Shown here piece by piece: positions 1-8,250 of a DNA stretch of 64,000 nt (the first letter of the stretch is position 1; the number at the start of each line of letters is the position of its first letter). Made by a program: the position numbers and the translations under genes. Source of the DNA: Nocardia australiensis (GTDB taxonomy: Bacteria > Actinomycetota > Actinomycetes > Mycobacteriales > Mycobacteriaceae); the NCBI RefSeq assembly GCF_020733705.1, contig NZ_JAJFZM010000017.1, positions 616,356 to 680,355 of the forward strand, written 5' to 3'. Below the pieces are notes generated by a model. That model made no database searches. It saw nothing but the letters and a program-made list of their open reading frames with translations, and was not told the origin of the DNA.

Positions 1-318
1 TGCTCGCCATCCTCGACCTGTGCTGGCCCCACGAGGTGTAGTTCGCCGTTCTGTTCGATCTCCGAGTGCGACGGCTGTGGCTGACCGAAGGTGAGCGGCG
101 GTTGCCCTCGTGGCGGCGGAGGTGGAGGCAGGTCCGGTGCGGGTGGTGCGAGGTGTTCGAGCAGTGTGTCATTGTTGGCCAGCAGCTTTCGGTACGAATC
201 GTGTGCCACGAACTCGGCATCATCGATCGCCGGAATGCCGACCCGAGAGCCGAACGGCAGGCGCAGACCGCGGCCGAGCGCCCTGTTCCGTCAGCGTCAG
301 GCTCCGTCTGGTGATCAT
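1..318 (-). CDS. Partial gene for a proline-rich protein of unknown function, runs off the left edge, with an apparent frameshift
   Basis: On the minus strand an ATG at 318 opens a short frame (MITRRSLTLTEQGA) that lines up with a second frame, open to base 1, reading through FGSRVGIPAIDDAEFVAHDS, SYRKLLANNDTLLEHLAPP and a PPPPPP stretch. The two frames join if one base is missing near 285. The second frame has protein-like composition and no stop before the window edge, so the gene probably continues outside. No family is recognised; the proline run suggests a linker. It starts 48 bases after the stop of the WD40 gene and in the same direction, so they could share a transcript. The start and the frameshift are inference. 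Confidence 0.45.
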
Positions 319-366
319 CGAGCACCCCGAACGGTGCAGTCGAGGTCGGCCGGGAGTGCGCGACCT

Positions 367-2124
367 CTACTGGCACAGTTGGGGACGCATGTCATCGGGG
401 ATATCTGGTGGCCATCGTGGTGCAGCGAAGCCGTTCTCTTGGTTGCAGAGCGCTTCCTCGACATTGTCGACGGGTGGGCGTGCGGTGGGATCCCACAACC
501 GAACACCACCCTCGTCACTGTTGGTGGCAAGGAGATGTCCGTCGGGACTGAACGCCACCGTGGTGGCCCCCAGGTATTGGTCGGCGAGCGGTTCACCGAT
601 CTGCTGGCCGGTGGCGGGGTCCCACAGCCGGACGACACCCTGATTACTGTCGGTGGCAAGGAGATGTCCGTCGGGACTGAACACCACCGCCGACGGGAGG
701 TAGCCGCCGCTGAAGAGTGTTGGTTCACCGACTATCCGGCGTCGGGTGGCGAGATCCCATAGAACCACAACATTGCCGATATCGTCAGTTGTGGCAAGGA
801 GGCGTCCGTCGGGACTGAACGCCATCGGCCCGACGAAGGCGCTGGAGAGTCGTGTTGCACCGACGAGCGTCAGTGGTTCACCGACGGGCTGGAGTGTGCC
901 GGGATCCCACAGCACGACGGTGCTGGCGGTGTTGCCGATGGCAAGGAGGCGTCCGTCGGGACTGAACGCCACCGAGTGAATGGAGCCATTGGCGATCCAG
1001 TCGATTGGTTCACCTATGGGTCGGCGTGTGGCAAGATCCCACAGCTGGAAGCCGCGCACGGTGCTGATGGTGGCAAGGCGGCGTCCGTCGGGACTGAACG
1101 CTATCCTCTTGACGTTTTCGAGTTCGTCGTTGCCGACGATGATCGGTTCGCCGACAGGACGGTGTGTGACCGGATCCCACAAGCGGACTGTGGCGTCAAG
1201 GCTGCCACTGGCAAGGAGACTTCCATCAGGACTGAACGCCACCGAGGTGAGCGTGTCGGTGTGACCGGTGAGTGGTGCACCTACGGGCCGGTGTGTGACC
1301 GGATCCCACAACCGGACTGTGTGGTAGGGGTAGTCGTCACTGCCGGCGGCAGCAGCGAGGAGGCGTCCGTCGGGACTGAACGCTATCTGGCCGACGCCCA
1401 GCTTCATGGTGTCGCCGAGCACGGCCACGAGCGGATTGCGGACCGCATCGAGCATGGCCTGATGGGCCTGGGAGCTTTCATGAAGGCGCCACGCCGCCAA
1501 TGCGGCCAAGCGTGATGTGTAGGGATCGGTGTATTTCGTGATCCGGCTGCGGTCGATGAGGTCGTCGGCGACCTCGATCCTGCGTTGAGCTTCTTCGGAT
1601 TCCCGGTTCTCGTGAATCACGACAACACCAAGAGCGGCGACAGTGACCAGAGCGATCAAAGTCGCGATGATCGGCCGACGCCCGACGATGCCGCGTCGGC
1701 CTGCATGGTTCGAGGTCGGGTGCAATTCGCGGTCGGGGTCGGTATCGCTGCGGTCCACTGTGGTATCGGCGGATTCCGGAACACCGGTGGCCCTGTTGTT
1801 GTCATCGGTGCGGCCCGTAGCGTGCAACACGTCGTCGGGAACCTGCTCGAGCAGGCGGTGCGCCAGCGCTGCAGCCTCCTGGTCATCGCTGAATCCAGCA
1901 TGCCGTACAACACTTTCCACTGCGGCACGGTCCGTACCGTCGGTGGCCTCGATCCCGTCGAGCGCGGCTATGGCTTCGGCATCGGTACCGTCACGGGTGA
2001 TTCGCCGGCGCAGCAACGAATATGCCGCACGTAGGTCCGCTGATGCGGGGTCCGGTCCAGCTGCGGCACCGGCGGACACCGCGGCCACAATGATGGAAAA
2101 CGGATCCACCATCGAAATCTCCAC
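367..2124 (-). CDS. Membrane-anchored WD40 beta-propeller protein
   Basis: 585 residues. Residues 1-145 are a cytoplasmic-looking N-terminal domain ending in a polar linker. Residues 151-170 (PIIATLIALVTVAALGVVVI) form one membrane helix. A short helical stretch follows, then from about residue 235 seven WD40 blades, each with an FSPDG core and most with a following LWDP or LWDLAT strand. Seven blades is the number needed to close a propeller. Proteins of this layout in actinobacteria act as scaffolds or signalling partners, often with kinases or caspase-like proteases, but no catalytic domain is visible here. The start MEISMVDP could also be the internal ATG four codons later. The repeats make the DNA internally repetitive, which explains the repetitive antisense reading frames. 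Confidence 0.85.
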   Translation of the reverse strand: MEISMVDPFSIIVAAVSAGAAAGPDPASADLRAAYSLLRRRITRDGTDAEAIAALDGIEATDGTDRAAVESVVRHAGFSDDQEAAALAHRLLEQVPDDVLHATGRTDDNNRATGVPESADTTVDRSDTDPDRELHPTSNHAGRRGIVGRRPIIATLIALVTVAALGVVVIHENRESEEAQRRIEVADDLIDRSRITKYTDPYTSRLAALAAWRLHESSQAHQAMLDAVRNPLVAVLGDTMKLGVGQIAFSPDGRLLAAAAGSDDYPYHTVRLWDPVTHRPVGAPLTGHTDTLTSVAFSPDGSLLASGSLDATVRLWDPVTHRPVGEPIIVGNDELENVKRIAFSPDGRRLATISTVRGFQLWDLATRRPIGEPIDWIANGSIHSVAFSPDGRLLAIGNTASTVVLWDPGTLQPVGEPLTLVGATRLSSAFVGPMAFSPDGRLLATTDDIGNVVVLWDLATRRRIVGEPTLFSGGYLPSAVVFSPDGHLLATDSNQGVVRLWDPATGQQIGEPLADQYLGATTVAFSPDGHLLATNSDEGGVRLWDPTARPPVDNVEEALCNQENGFAAPRWPPDIPDDMRPQLCQ

Positions 2125-2329
2125 TCACTTCGGAGTTTACTGTCCATGTAGGCTACACGGCACCCGTCGGTGGGGATATTTGCACAATGAACTGGACGGG
2201 CTGACGCGTCACGGTTTCGTCGTGGTCGGGGACCGAGTTTCGTTGCAGGGCCGCTCCCCGGCCGGATTCTCCGTCGTCAGGGCTGCGCTACCTTCGGGCG
2301 GGGCATGGGGCGGTGTACGGCGTTCCGGG

Positions 2330-2560
2330 TAGGTAGTGTTTCCGTTCGTCGGGGGTGAATGCGATGCTGGCCGGGAGGCTGCGGAAATAATTGGTGATGG
2401 GTGCCCCGAGTTTCGCCGGGCCGGAGGGAGCGGCGATATTCCACACCTGAACCTGCGCCCCGGCCACGTCGACGGTCGCGGCCCGGGTCCGGTCGGGTGA
2501 GATCGCGATCGTGGTGAGCAGTCGCCGGTCTCCGTCGCGCCAGCCCGGCGGCTCAATACC
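2330..2560 (-). pseudogene. Fragment of a second WD40 protein (C-terminal blade)
   Basis: A minus-strand frame reads LTTIAISPDRTRAAT, then VDVAGAQVQVWNIAAP and PASIAFTPDERKHYLPGTP, that is WD40-style ISPD and FTPD cores with a VWNI strand. It has no start codon in place and no more blades upstream, so it looks like the last one or two blades of a lost WD40 gene. It lies just upstream of the intact WD40 gene in the same direction, suggesting an old tandem pair. Function is presumed lost. Confidence 0.5.
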
Positions 2561-2694
2561 TGCAGCCGGGGAAGCAGGTCGGCAGCGTGGCGATCCGGGG
2601 GTGTTTCGCGCTGGTCGGGAGGCAAGCGGAAGACTGTCTGCTGTGCCGTTCCGGCTCGGTGACCAGAACGTGGCGATAATCCGACAACAGAATT

Positions 2695-2719
2695 AATCAC
2701 GACACAGGGTGTCGTGATT
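2695..2719. promoter_or_regulatory. Perfect 11-bp inverted repeat upstream of the VOC gene
   Basis: AATCACGACAC and GTGTCGTGATT are perfect inverted arms separated by three bases, 66 bases before the start of the VOC-family gene. No U-tract follows, so an operator is more likely than a terminator. The binding regulator is not evident in the window. Confidence 0.55.
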
Positions 2720-2784
2720 CATTGAGACCCTGATTCGGCGACCATCGGACAGCCCGATGGGTCACTTCACGAAGGAGCGTCCAC

Positions 2785-3207
2785 GTGGGATCTCAGGTCA
2801 ATCCGTGCATCACATTCAACGGCAACGCGCGGCAGGCAATGGAGTTCTACCGGCAGGTTTTCGGCGGCGACCTGGAGATGGGAACCATCGCAGACTTCGG
2901 CTCACCGGACTCACCCAACGCCGACAAGATCATGCACGCTCGTCTGGACACATCTGCCGGCTACACACTGATGGCGTGGGATTTCCCCGACGACAGACTA
3001 GGCCACCCGTCCTATCAGCCAGGCAACAACGTCGCGGTCTTCCTCGGCGGCGACGGCGGCGAACTCCGCGACTACTTCCAGAAGCTGTCCGACGGTGGCA
3101 TCGTCACCCTGCCGCTGGCGATGCAGGTCTGGGGCGACGAGGCGGGCTCGCTCGTGGACCAGTTCGGGATCAGCTGGATGTTCAACATCACCGCCCAGCA
3201 CAACTGA
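2785..3207 (+). CDS. VOC-superfamily (PhnB/3-demethylubiquinone-like) protein
   Basis: 140 residues. The start NPCITFNGNARQAMEFYRQ and the later ITLPLAMQ-like and WGDEAGSLVDQFGISWMFNI strings are typical of the PhnB/YjdN branch of the vicinal-oxygen-chelate fold (glyoxalase/bleomycin-resistance fold). The usual length is 135-150 residues, so it is complete. The PhnB-like branch often lacks a full metal site and its substrate is generally unknown; no specific reaction can be assigned. An ACGAAGGAGCG ribosome site precedes the ATG. It sits downstream of an 11-bp inverted repeat that may control it. Confidence 0.85.
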   Translation: MGSQVNPCITFNGNARQAMEFYRQVFGGDLEMGTIADFGSPDSPNADKIMHARLDTSAGYTLMAWDFPDDRLGHPSYQPGNNVAVFLGGDGGELRDYFQKLSDGGIVTLPLAMQVWGDEAGSLVDQFGISWMFNITAQHN

Positions 3208-3415
3208 AAGACGACGGAGCCCAGTAACAATCCCCGCCCTCGCTGAGCCGCCGCTGACTCCTACCGTCAGCGGCGGCTCGACCGACCAGCGGCACAACCC
3301 AATACGAACACCCATCGGTCAAGCGCAGTGGTGTCATTTTTCGTCTTGACTGGAACGTCAGGGCCGGGTTCTTTGAATTTCTGTATTTATTCAGAACCAA
3401 ATACATGAACAAATT

Positions 3416-3667
3416 GTGGAAGTTGCCGGATATGCATCAAAGACACTGGACGAGGTTATCTCACAGGCGCCGATGGGTTCACTGACGCGGGGCATAAACA
3501 AACATGCGGACACGATGTTCAATACCACCCAGCTTAATTTCTTTATCGACGAAATTGCCTCCTTGACGCCCGACAACGATAGCGAGCGCGAACTGCTCAA
3601 CGTCTTACGCGACGCCGCCGAATCCGCGATCCGGCAACGCGGATACCTGTGGTTCAGCGGAGACTGA
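3416..3667 (+). CDS. Small hypothetical protein
   Basis: 83 residues from a GTG; the frame is open a further 14 codons upstream but without a better start. The sequence is acidic and helical, with the stretches TLDEVISQAPMGSLTRGINK and NFFIDEIASLTPDNDSEREL, and ends RQRGYLWFSGD. Amino-acid composition is protein-like and the base composition is a little more AT-rich than the neighbours. No family is recognised and no membrane or signal segment is visible. It stands alone. Confidence 0.5.
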   Translation: MEVAGYASKTLDEVISQAPMGSLTRGINKHADTMFNTTQLNFFIDEIASLTPDNDSERELLNVLRDAAESAIRQRGYLWFSGD

Positions 3668-4119
3668 GGGCCACGCCGTCCCGATTCCGAGAATCGCTGG
3701 ACCGGCCTCGGAATAGACGACTGCGCGTATACCCGAGCACAACAGTGCCAGGGCCCCAGTGTGTTCTAACGTTTCTGGTACCGAGCCTCACGCCGTGCTG
3801 TCGATCGGTTCAGGAGGAAACCATCTGGCACTTTCGACTGTCGCGCACGCACGCCTGGTGTCGACCGTGCCGCAGCCGTGCTGCCCGTTCCACCCGTCCT
3901 GACCGCGAGGCGAGCCGGGGGTGAACTGCATTCCGGAAATATTCTGATCCGGCGGTCGCCGTGAGCTGGCCGATCGTCAGCACCGTTCTCCTATCGTCGT
4001 CGGGCATCGTCGTGCATCTCTTTGTGCGCAACTGTTCGCGCGGCAGTGCGGCGTCGGTGAGAACCGGGACGATACGACAGCGTCATGGCTCGGGCGTACC
4101 GCTGGACAGCTCTGCTGTC
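3668..4119. other. Gene-free stretch
   Basis: About 450 bases between the small hypothetical gene and rpf. Frames here are short and overlap on both strands with no recognisable product. I see no clear structure or repeat. Confidence 0.5.
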
Positions 4120-4467
4120 TCACCGGAAAAGGCCGAGCGCTGCCGAACAACCTGCCCAAGGGCCCCAGCCTTGAGCGGCGAGTACCTGCTCGGCGACGGC
4201 GATCTGCTGTTCACGGGTGGCTTGGTCGGCAGTCTGCCCATACGCGGCACCGCCATATGCGGCCCATGTGCCCGGCGAGAACTGCAGGCCGCCCTGAAAC
4301 CCGTTGCCGGTGTTGGTACTCCAATTACCACCCGACTCACACGCGGCGAGGCTGTCCCATTCCTGATCGGTAGCGGCGGAGGCTTGGCCAACACATGCCA
4401 TGCCGGCCCCGCCAATGATCGCGCTGGTGGCGACGATCTTCTTGAGTGGAATGCCCAGAGTGCTCAT
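4120..4467 (-). CDS. rpf: Secreted resuscitation-promoting factor (Rpf-family lytic transglycosylase)
   Basis: 115 residues. Residues 1-31 form a Sec signal peptide ending GQASA, followed directly by a single Rpf domain (ATDQEWDSLAACESGGNWS). The catalytic glutamate is E44 in the ACESGG motif, and C43 and C107 are placed for the family's disulphide. There is no LysM or other accessory domain, so it resembles the short Rpf proteins that cleave peptidoglycan and help dormant cells resume growth. An AGGAATT ribosome site precedes the ATG. I looked for a ydaO (c-di-AMP) riboswitch upstream, common for rpfA genes, and did not see one. Confidence 0.93.
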   Translation of the reverse strand: MSTLGIPLKKIVATSAIIGGAGMACVGQASAATDQEWDSLAACESGGNWSTNTGNGFQGGLQFSPGTWAAYGGAAYGQTADQATREQQIAVAEQVLAAQGWGPWAGCSAALGLFR

Positions 4468-4764
4468 GTCGCAATTCCTTTCGAGTCAGCAAACCTATAA
4501 AGGTGTCCAAGCATGAAAGGTGATCACTTGATCTTCGGGCCCGTTCGAGTGTGTGCTGGGCGCGGTGAGCTGAAGTGACAGTCCTCGATATCGTGTCCAC
4601 ATCGAAATACAGACCCATGTCGTACATGAACCTGATCGCAGCCGTTGGGCGGTCGAAAAGCTGCGGCGACCGACCAGATGAATGGCGGTACGCAGACGCG
4701 GTAATGCCGAATTCCGGATATCGTCATCAAAGAACGAGGCTCGGCACTCGCTATACTTCCGTGT

Positions 4765-5406
4765 GTGGCAGGGCCGCTTTTCGACGCGATCGAGCGAGAA
4801 CAACTTGCCGACCTGCTCGATGAACTCGGCCCTGACGCACCGACACTTCTCACGCCGTGGACGACGCGTGATCTCGCCGCGCACCTCGTGCTCCGCGAAC
4901 ACGACCCTCTCGCCGGCCCCGGACTCGTTGTTCCAGGGGCGTGGGGCCACTTCGCGGAACGACGAAGAACAGCACTCGCGCGCACGGACTTTCGCTCGCT
5001 GGTGGCGACGATCCGATCGGGACCACCACGAGGTCCGTTCCGTAACGGATGGGTGCGGCGCGTCCCGAACCTCAATGAGTTCTTCGTCCACCATGAGGAT
5101 GTGCGCCGAGCCAACGGTTGCGGTCCTCGCACGAATGTGCCCGCACTGGATGCGGCACTCTGGCACAACGTCTGCGGTGCACGATGGTTACTCGCTCGGC
5201 GTCTGCGCGGCGCGGGACTGGTGCTCGAGTGGGCCGGCACGGCCATTACCGTCAGAGCCCGGCGAGGAGAGCCCGCGGCACGCATCGCCGGGACCCCCGG
5301 CGAGTTGCTGCTTTATCTCTTCGGCCGTCAGGGCGCCGCAGCGGTGAAAGTCAGCGGTCCCGCCGACGCGGTCGACACCGTCCGGCGTGCGCGGTTCGGC
5401 ATGTAG
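4765..5406 (+). CDS. TIGR03085-family metal-binding protein (maleylpyruvate-isomerase/DinB-like fold)
   Basis: 213 residues. The N-terminal DAIEREQLADLLDELGPDAP, then PTLLTPWTTRDLAAHLVLRE, is the signature of the actinobacterial TIGR03085 family, a four-helix DinB-like bundle; histidines in AAHLVLRE and NEFFVHHEDVRR are the likely metal ligands. The C-terminal half carries the SCP2-like GEPAARIAGTPGELLLYLFG strand. The family is assumed to bind a divalent metal, perhaps with mycothiol, but no substrate is established. The frame begins MAGPLFDAI at a start overlapping a weak ribosome site. It is divergent from rpf. Confidence 0.85.
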   Translation: MAGPLFDAIEREQLADLLDELGPDAPTLLTPWTTRDLAAHLVLREHDPLAGPGLVVPGAWGHFAERRRTALARTDFRSLVATIRSGPPRGPFRNGWVRRVPNLNEFFVHHEDVRRANGCGPRTNVPALDAALWHNVCGARWLLARRLRGAGLVLEWAGTAITVRARRGEPAARIAGTPGELLLYLFGRQGAAAVKVSGPADAVDTVRRARFGM

Positions 5407-5530
5407 GACCTCCATATCCAGGCCGTCGCCGTCTGCGATCACGCCGCGAAACCGCGTTCGTACTTCAAGGTGCCGAAACCTTTCGATCACACCGTTGATC
5501 TGCGGTGACCGCACCCGGGTGCACATGTCT
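5407..5530 (-). pseudogene. Fragment of a DDE transposase (IS3/IS481-type integrase core)
   Basis: A minus-strand frame reads TRVRSPQINGVIERF, then RGVIADGDGLDMEVL. SPQ-NG-IERF is the last catalytic-core motif of IS3/IS481 integrase-like transposases, with the final catalytic Glu. Only about 40 codons survive and no ends are visible, so this is an old IS scar next to the arsenic operon. Confidence 0.5.
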
Positions 5531-5627
5531 TGCGTCAACCTCCTGGCAGGATCTATCTGGTGTTGCATTGCGGTCTGCGGGTTAGGGCCGAGGTGTTGAG
5601 ATGGTGGTCAGGCGAGGGATTACGGTG

Positions 5628-5987
5628 TCAGCGGCAGCAATTGGGGTCGAGGACGACGCACAGTGCGGCCAACGCCTCACGCTTGGCGTGGTGGACGACG
5701 TTCATGCCTATGCGTTCGGAGTTGACGAGGCCGGCCTTGCGTAGTTGGCCCAGGTGATGACTCGCCGTCGACTCCGACAAGCCGACCGCTGCAGCGAGAT
5801 TGCCGCCGTTCTCCCCGCTGTCGGGGCTGGCCAGCAGTAGCGACATCAGCTTCACCCGCACGGGATCGGCGAGAGCCTTCAACCGCAGTGCGACTTCGAG
5901 GGCGGCGGTGTCGTCGACCGGTCCGGCCGCTACCGGTGCGCAGCACACGGGCGCGGACATGTCGATCACGGGCAGCGTCTTGGGCAT
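5628..5987 (-). CDS. arsR: ArsR/SmtB-family arsenic-responsive repressor
   Basis: 119 residues, starting MPKTLPVIDMSAPVCCAP. The winged-helix recognition region is LSESTASHHLGQLRKAGLV. Cysteines at 15-16 and at 117-118 (NCCR end), plus C110, are likely thiolate ligands for As(III)/Sb(III); this N- plus C-terminal Cys arrangement resembles the actinobacterial ArsR group rather than the classic helix-4 CVC type. It is divergent from the arsI-like gene, and the long inverted repeat between them is the likely operator. A much longer upstream extension of the frame exists but has no coding character. Confidence 0.9.
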   Translation of the reverse strand: MPKTLPVIDMSAPVCCAPVAAGPVDDTAALEVALRLKALADPVRVKLMSLLLASPDSGENGGNLAAAVGLSESTASHHLGQLRKAGLVNSERIGMNVVHHAKREALAALCVVLDPNCCR

Positions 5988-6010
5988 ACATCCCACACTA
6001 CCTGCGGGAT

Positions 6011-6066
6011 TGACATATGTCGAAAAGGTGGCAGACTCGGGCTCATTCAGTTTTTCGACATATGTC
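6011..6066. promoter_or_regulatory. Double ArsR operator in the arsR-arsI divergent promoter
   Basis: Two facing copies of TGACATATGTCGAAAA (6011-6026) and its near-perfect reverse complement (6051-6066) lie 24 bases apart. Each copy itself contains the palindrome GACATATGTC. This is the expected architecture for two ArsR dimers controlling both directions. Confidence 0.8.
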
Positions 6067-6083
6067 TCACTATGGAGGTTCTC

Positions 6084-6602
6084 GTGTCCCGCGTGCAACT
6101 CGCCCTGAACGTCGACGACCTCGAGCAGGCCGTGCAGTTCTACTCGACGCTGTTCAACACTCAGCCGGCCAAGCGCAAGCCCGGCTACGCCAACTTCGCC
6201 ATCGCCGAGCCGCCGCTGAAGCTGGTGCTGCTCGAGAACACCGGCCAGGGCGGCACCATCAACCATCTCGGCGTCGAGGTGGAGTCTTCCGTGCAAGTCC
6301 ACGGCGAGATCGCCCGGCTGTCGGAGGCGGGGTTGTTCACCGAGGAGCAGATCGCGACCACGTGTTGTTTCGCCACCCAGGACAAGGTGTGGGTGACCGG
6401 ACCGAACGCCGAGAAGTGGGAGGTCTACACGGTGCTTGCCGATACCGAGAACTTCGGCACCGCACCGGAATTCGCGACCGGTGATGCCGAGGCGGTGCAG
6501 GCGTGCTGCGGCACTGACGCCGAAGCTGCCGCCGAGGGTGCCTGCTGCGGTACCGAGACGAAGGAGAAGGCGATCGCCTCGGGCGCGTCCTGCTGCGGCT
6601 GA
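6084..6602 (+). CDS. arsI: ArsI/CadI-family VOC metalloenzyme (organoarsenical C-As lyase or cadmium-induced protein)
   Basis: 172 residues from a GTG at 6084, chosen because GGAGG at 6074-6078 is well spaced for it; an ATG at 6072 overlaps that ribosome site. The VOC core has Q5, H61 and E113 in the positions of the ArsI Fe(II) ligands and vicinal C94-C95 (IATTCCFATQD) that bind trivalent arsenic. The tail carries three further CC pairs (ACCG, ACCG, SCCG), typical of the CadI branch. ArsI breaks methyl-As(III) to As(III) and formaldehyde; CadI homologues are induced by cadmium. Context inside an arsenic operon favours an arsenic role. Confidence 0.85.
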   Translation: MSRVQLALNVDDLEQAVQFYSTLFNTQPAKRKPGYANFAIAEPPLKLVLLENTGQGGTINHLGVEVESSVQVHGEIARLSEAGLFTEEQIATTCCFATQDKVWVTGPNAEKWEVYTVLADTENFGTAPEFATGDAEAVQACCGTDAEAAAEGACCGTETKEKAIASGASCCG

Positions 6603-6670
6603 GGTCGACCGGGCGCGGCCGCTGGGGCGGGGTGGGCGAGTTCGCCGGATGTTCGCTTGCCTTCCTGATT

Positions 6671-6692
6671 CGATATCGATCAATATTGATGT
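6671..6692. promoter_or_regulatory. Likely operator of the second arsR
   Basis: The AT-rich palindrome ATCAATATTGAT (6679-6690), extended imperfectly on both sides by ATATCG and GTAT, ends two bases before the ATG. This is the type of site bound by ArsR/SmtB repressors. The very short leader also suggests a leaderless transcript. Confidence 0.6.
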
Positions 6693-7052
6693 ATGTCGAA
6701 TCAGGAACTGCCGGTGGCGTGCGACACCACCCCGCCCACACGTCCGCCCCTGACCGCTGCCACCGCTGCGGAGCTGGCTGTGCAGTTCAAGGCTCTGGCC
6801 GATCCGGTGCGGTTGCGAGTGCTATCGGCGATCGCGGCCCGCGCGGGTGGGGAGGCGTGTGTCTGTGATGTCTCCGACGGTCTCGATGTCACTCAGCCGA
6901 CCATCTCCCACCACCTCAAGGTGCTGCGCGAGGCCGGGCTGGTCACCAGCGAACGCCGCGCGTCGTGGGTGTATTACCGGGTTGTTCCGCAAGCACTGCA
7001 ACAGCTCTCGCAGATATTGGCGGCCGAGGCCGGTCTGGTGGTGACGCCGTGA
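6693..7052 (+). CDS. arsR: Second ArsR-family repressor (helix-4 CVC type)
   Basis: 119 residues. Classical ArsR winged helix: VQFKALADPVRLRVLSAIAA, then GEACVCDVSDGLDVTQPTIS and HHLKVLREAGLV. C56 and C58 form the ELCVCDL-type As(III) site at the start of the DNA-binding helix, with C10 as a possible third ligand. It is a different subtype from the divergent arsR at 5.6-6.0 kb. Its TGA overlaps the GTG of the ACR3 gene by four bases, so the two are translationally coupled, and a palindrome immediately upstream suggests autoregulation. Confidence 0.92.
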   Translation: MSNQELPVACDTTPPTRPPLTAATAAELAVQFKALADPVRLRVLSAIAARAGGEACVCDVSDGLDVTQPTISHHLKVLREAGLVTSERRASWVYYRVVPQALQQLSQILAAEAGLVVTP

Positions 7053-8140
7053 CCACCACCGCCGAGGATCCGGCCGTTGTCGGGAAACTGTCCACGCTCG
7101 ATCGGTTCCTGCCGGTGTGGATCATCGCGGCCATGGCCGCCGGCCTGCTGCTGGGGCGTCTGATCCCCGGTCTCGGGGACGGGTTGTCCGCGGTGCAGGT
7201 CGACGGTATCTCGCTGCCGATCGCGATCGGCCTGCTGATCATGATGTATCCGGTGCTGGCGAAGGTGCGCTACGACCGCCTCGATACCGTCACCGGCGAC
7301 CGCCGACTGCTCATCGGTTCCCTCGTCCTGAATTGGCTCCTCGGCCCCGCGGTCATGTTCGCTCTGGCGTGGATCTTTCTGTCGGACCTGCCGGAGTATC
7401 GGACCGGGCTGATCATCGTCGGGCTCGCCCGCTGCATCGCCATGGTGATCATCTGGAACGACCTGGCCTGCGGTGACCGTGAAGCCGCCGCGGTGCTGGT
7501 CGCGTTGAACTCGATCTTCCAGGTCGTCATGTTCGCCGTGCTGGGCTGGTTCTACCTGACGGTGCTGCCCGGCTGGCTCGGGCTCGAGCAAACTCACATC
7601 GACACCTCACCGTGGCAAATCGCGAAATCGGTGCTGATCTTCCTCGGTATCCCGCTGCTGGCCGGATACCTCACCCGCCGACTCGGCGAAAAGACCAAGG
7701 GCCGCGACTGGTACGAGTCGAAACTGATCCCACGGATCGGCCCGTGGGCGCTCTACGGACTGCTGTTCACGATCGTGATCCTGTTCGCCCTGCAGGGCAA
7801 ACAGATCACCTCACAACCCTGGGATGTAGTGCGCATCGCGATCCCGCTGCTCGCCTACTTCGCGATCATGTGGGGCGGCGGCTACCTCTACGGCCGCCTG
7901 GCCGGTCTCGGCTACGAACGCACCACCACCCTCGCGTTTACCGCCGCGGGCAACAACTTCGAACTCGCCATCGCCGTCGCGATCGCCACCTACGGCGCCA
8001 CCTCCGGCCAAGCCCTCGCCGGCGTCGTCGGCCCCCTCATCGAAGTCCCCGTCCTCGTCGGCCTCGTCTACGTCTCCCTCGCCCTCCGCAAACGCTTCAC
8101 CCACACCAGCATCGAGGCGTCGGCAGGGGTGGCGCAGTGA
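7049..8140 (+). CDS. acr3: ACR3-family arsenite efflux permease
   Basis: 363 residues from the GTG at 7049 that overlaps the arsR stop. About ten membrane helices; the conserved cysteine in GLARCIAMVIIWNDLACGD is the residue of ACR3 proteins essential for transport, and TAAGNNFELAIAVAIA is the late ACR3 signature. It exports As(III), and perhaps Sb(III), across the cytoplasmic membrane using the proton gradient. The length fits the family (350-390). Its stop overlaps the truncated arsC start by four bases, so arsR-acr3-arsC form one coupled unit. Confidence 0.95.
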   Translation: MTTTAEDPAVVGKLSTLDRFLPVWIIAAMAAGLLLGRLIPGLGDGLSAVQVDGISLPIAIGLLIMMYPVLAKVRYDRLDTVTGDRRLLIGSLVLNWLLGPAVMFALAWIFLSDLPEYRTGLIIVGLARCIAMVIIWNDLACGDREAAAVLVALNSIFQVVMFAVLGWFYLTVLPGWLGLEQTHIDTSPWQIAKSVLIFLGIPLLAGYLTRRLGEKTKGRDWYESKLIPRIGPWALYGLLFTIVILFALQGKQITSQPWDVVRIAIPLLAYFAIMWGGGYLYGRLAGLGYERTTTLAFTAAGNNFELAIAVAIATYGATSGQALAGVVGPLIEVPVLVGLVYVSLALRKRFTHTSIEASAGVAQ

Positions 8141-8250
8141 CCGCAAAGCCGTCGGTGTTGTTCGTGTGCGTGAAAAACAGCGGCAAGGGCGTCGAAGCCC
8201 TCCGTATCGAGCTCACCACCCGCGACCAGCCGGTTCGGAGTACACCATGA
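8137..8250 (+). pseudogene. arsC: Internally deleted arsenate reductase (arsC remnant)
   Basis: Starts at the GTG overlapping the acr3 stop: MTAKPSVLFVCVKNSGK is the N-terminus and phosphate loop of actinobacterial LMW-phosphatase-like ArsC. It then jumps to GVEALRIELTTRDQPVRSTP, which resembles the C-terminus, giving only 37 residues instead of about 130. The deletion keeps the frame and the stop, and it overlaps the next ATG. An enzyme this short cannot reduce arsenate, so the locus would handle arsenite and organoarsenicals but not arsenate by itself. Confidence 0.7.

Noticed and set aside
66..2332. Repetitive plus-strand frames with repeated GGKEMSVGTE-like strings
   Set aside because: They are the antisense of the WD40 repeats; the minus-strand gene explains the periodicity.
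4468..4764. Possible ydaO (c-di-AMP) riboswitch before rpf
   Set aside because: I looked for the conserved GC-rich core and stems on the minus strand and could not see them.
5988..6683. N-terminal extension of the arsR frame to 6683
   Set aside because: It crosses the divergent arsI gene on the other strand and has no family similarity; the ArsR start at 5987 fits family length.
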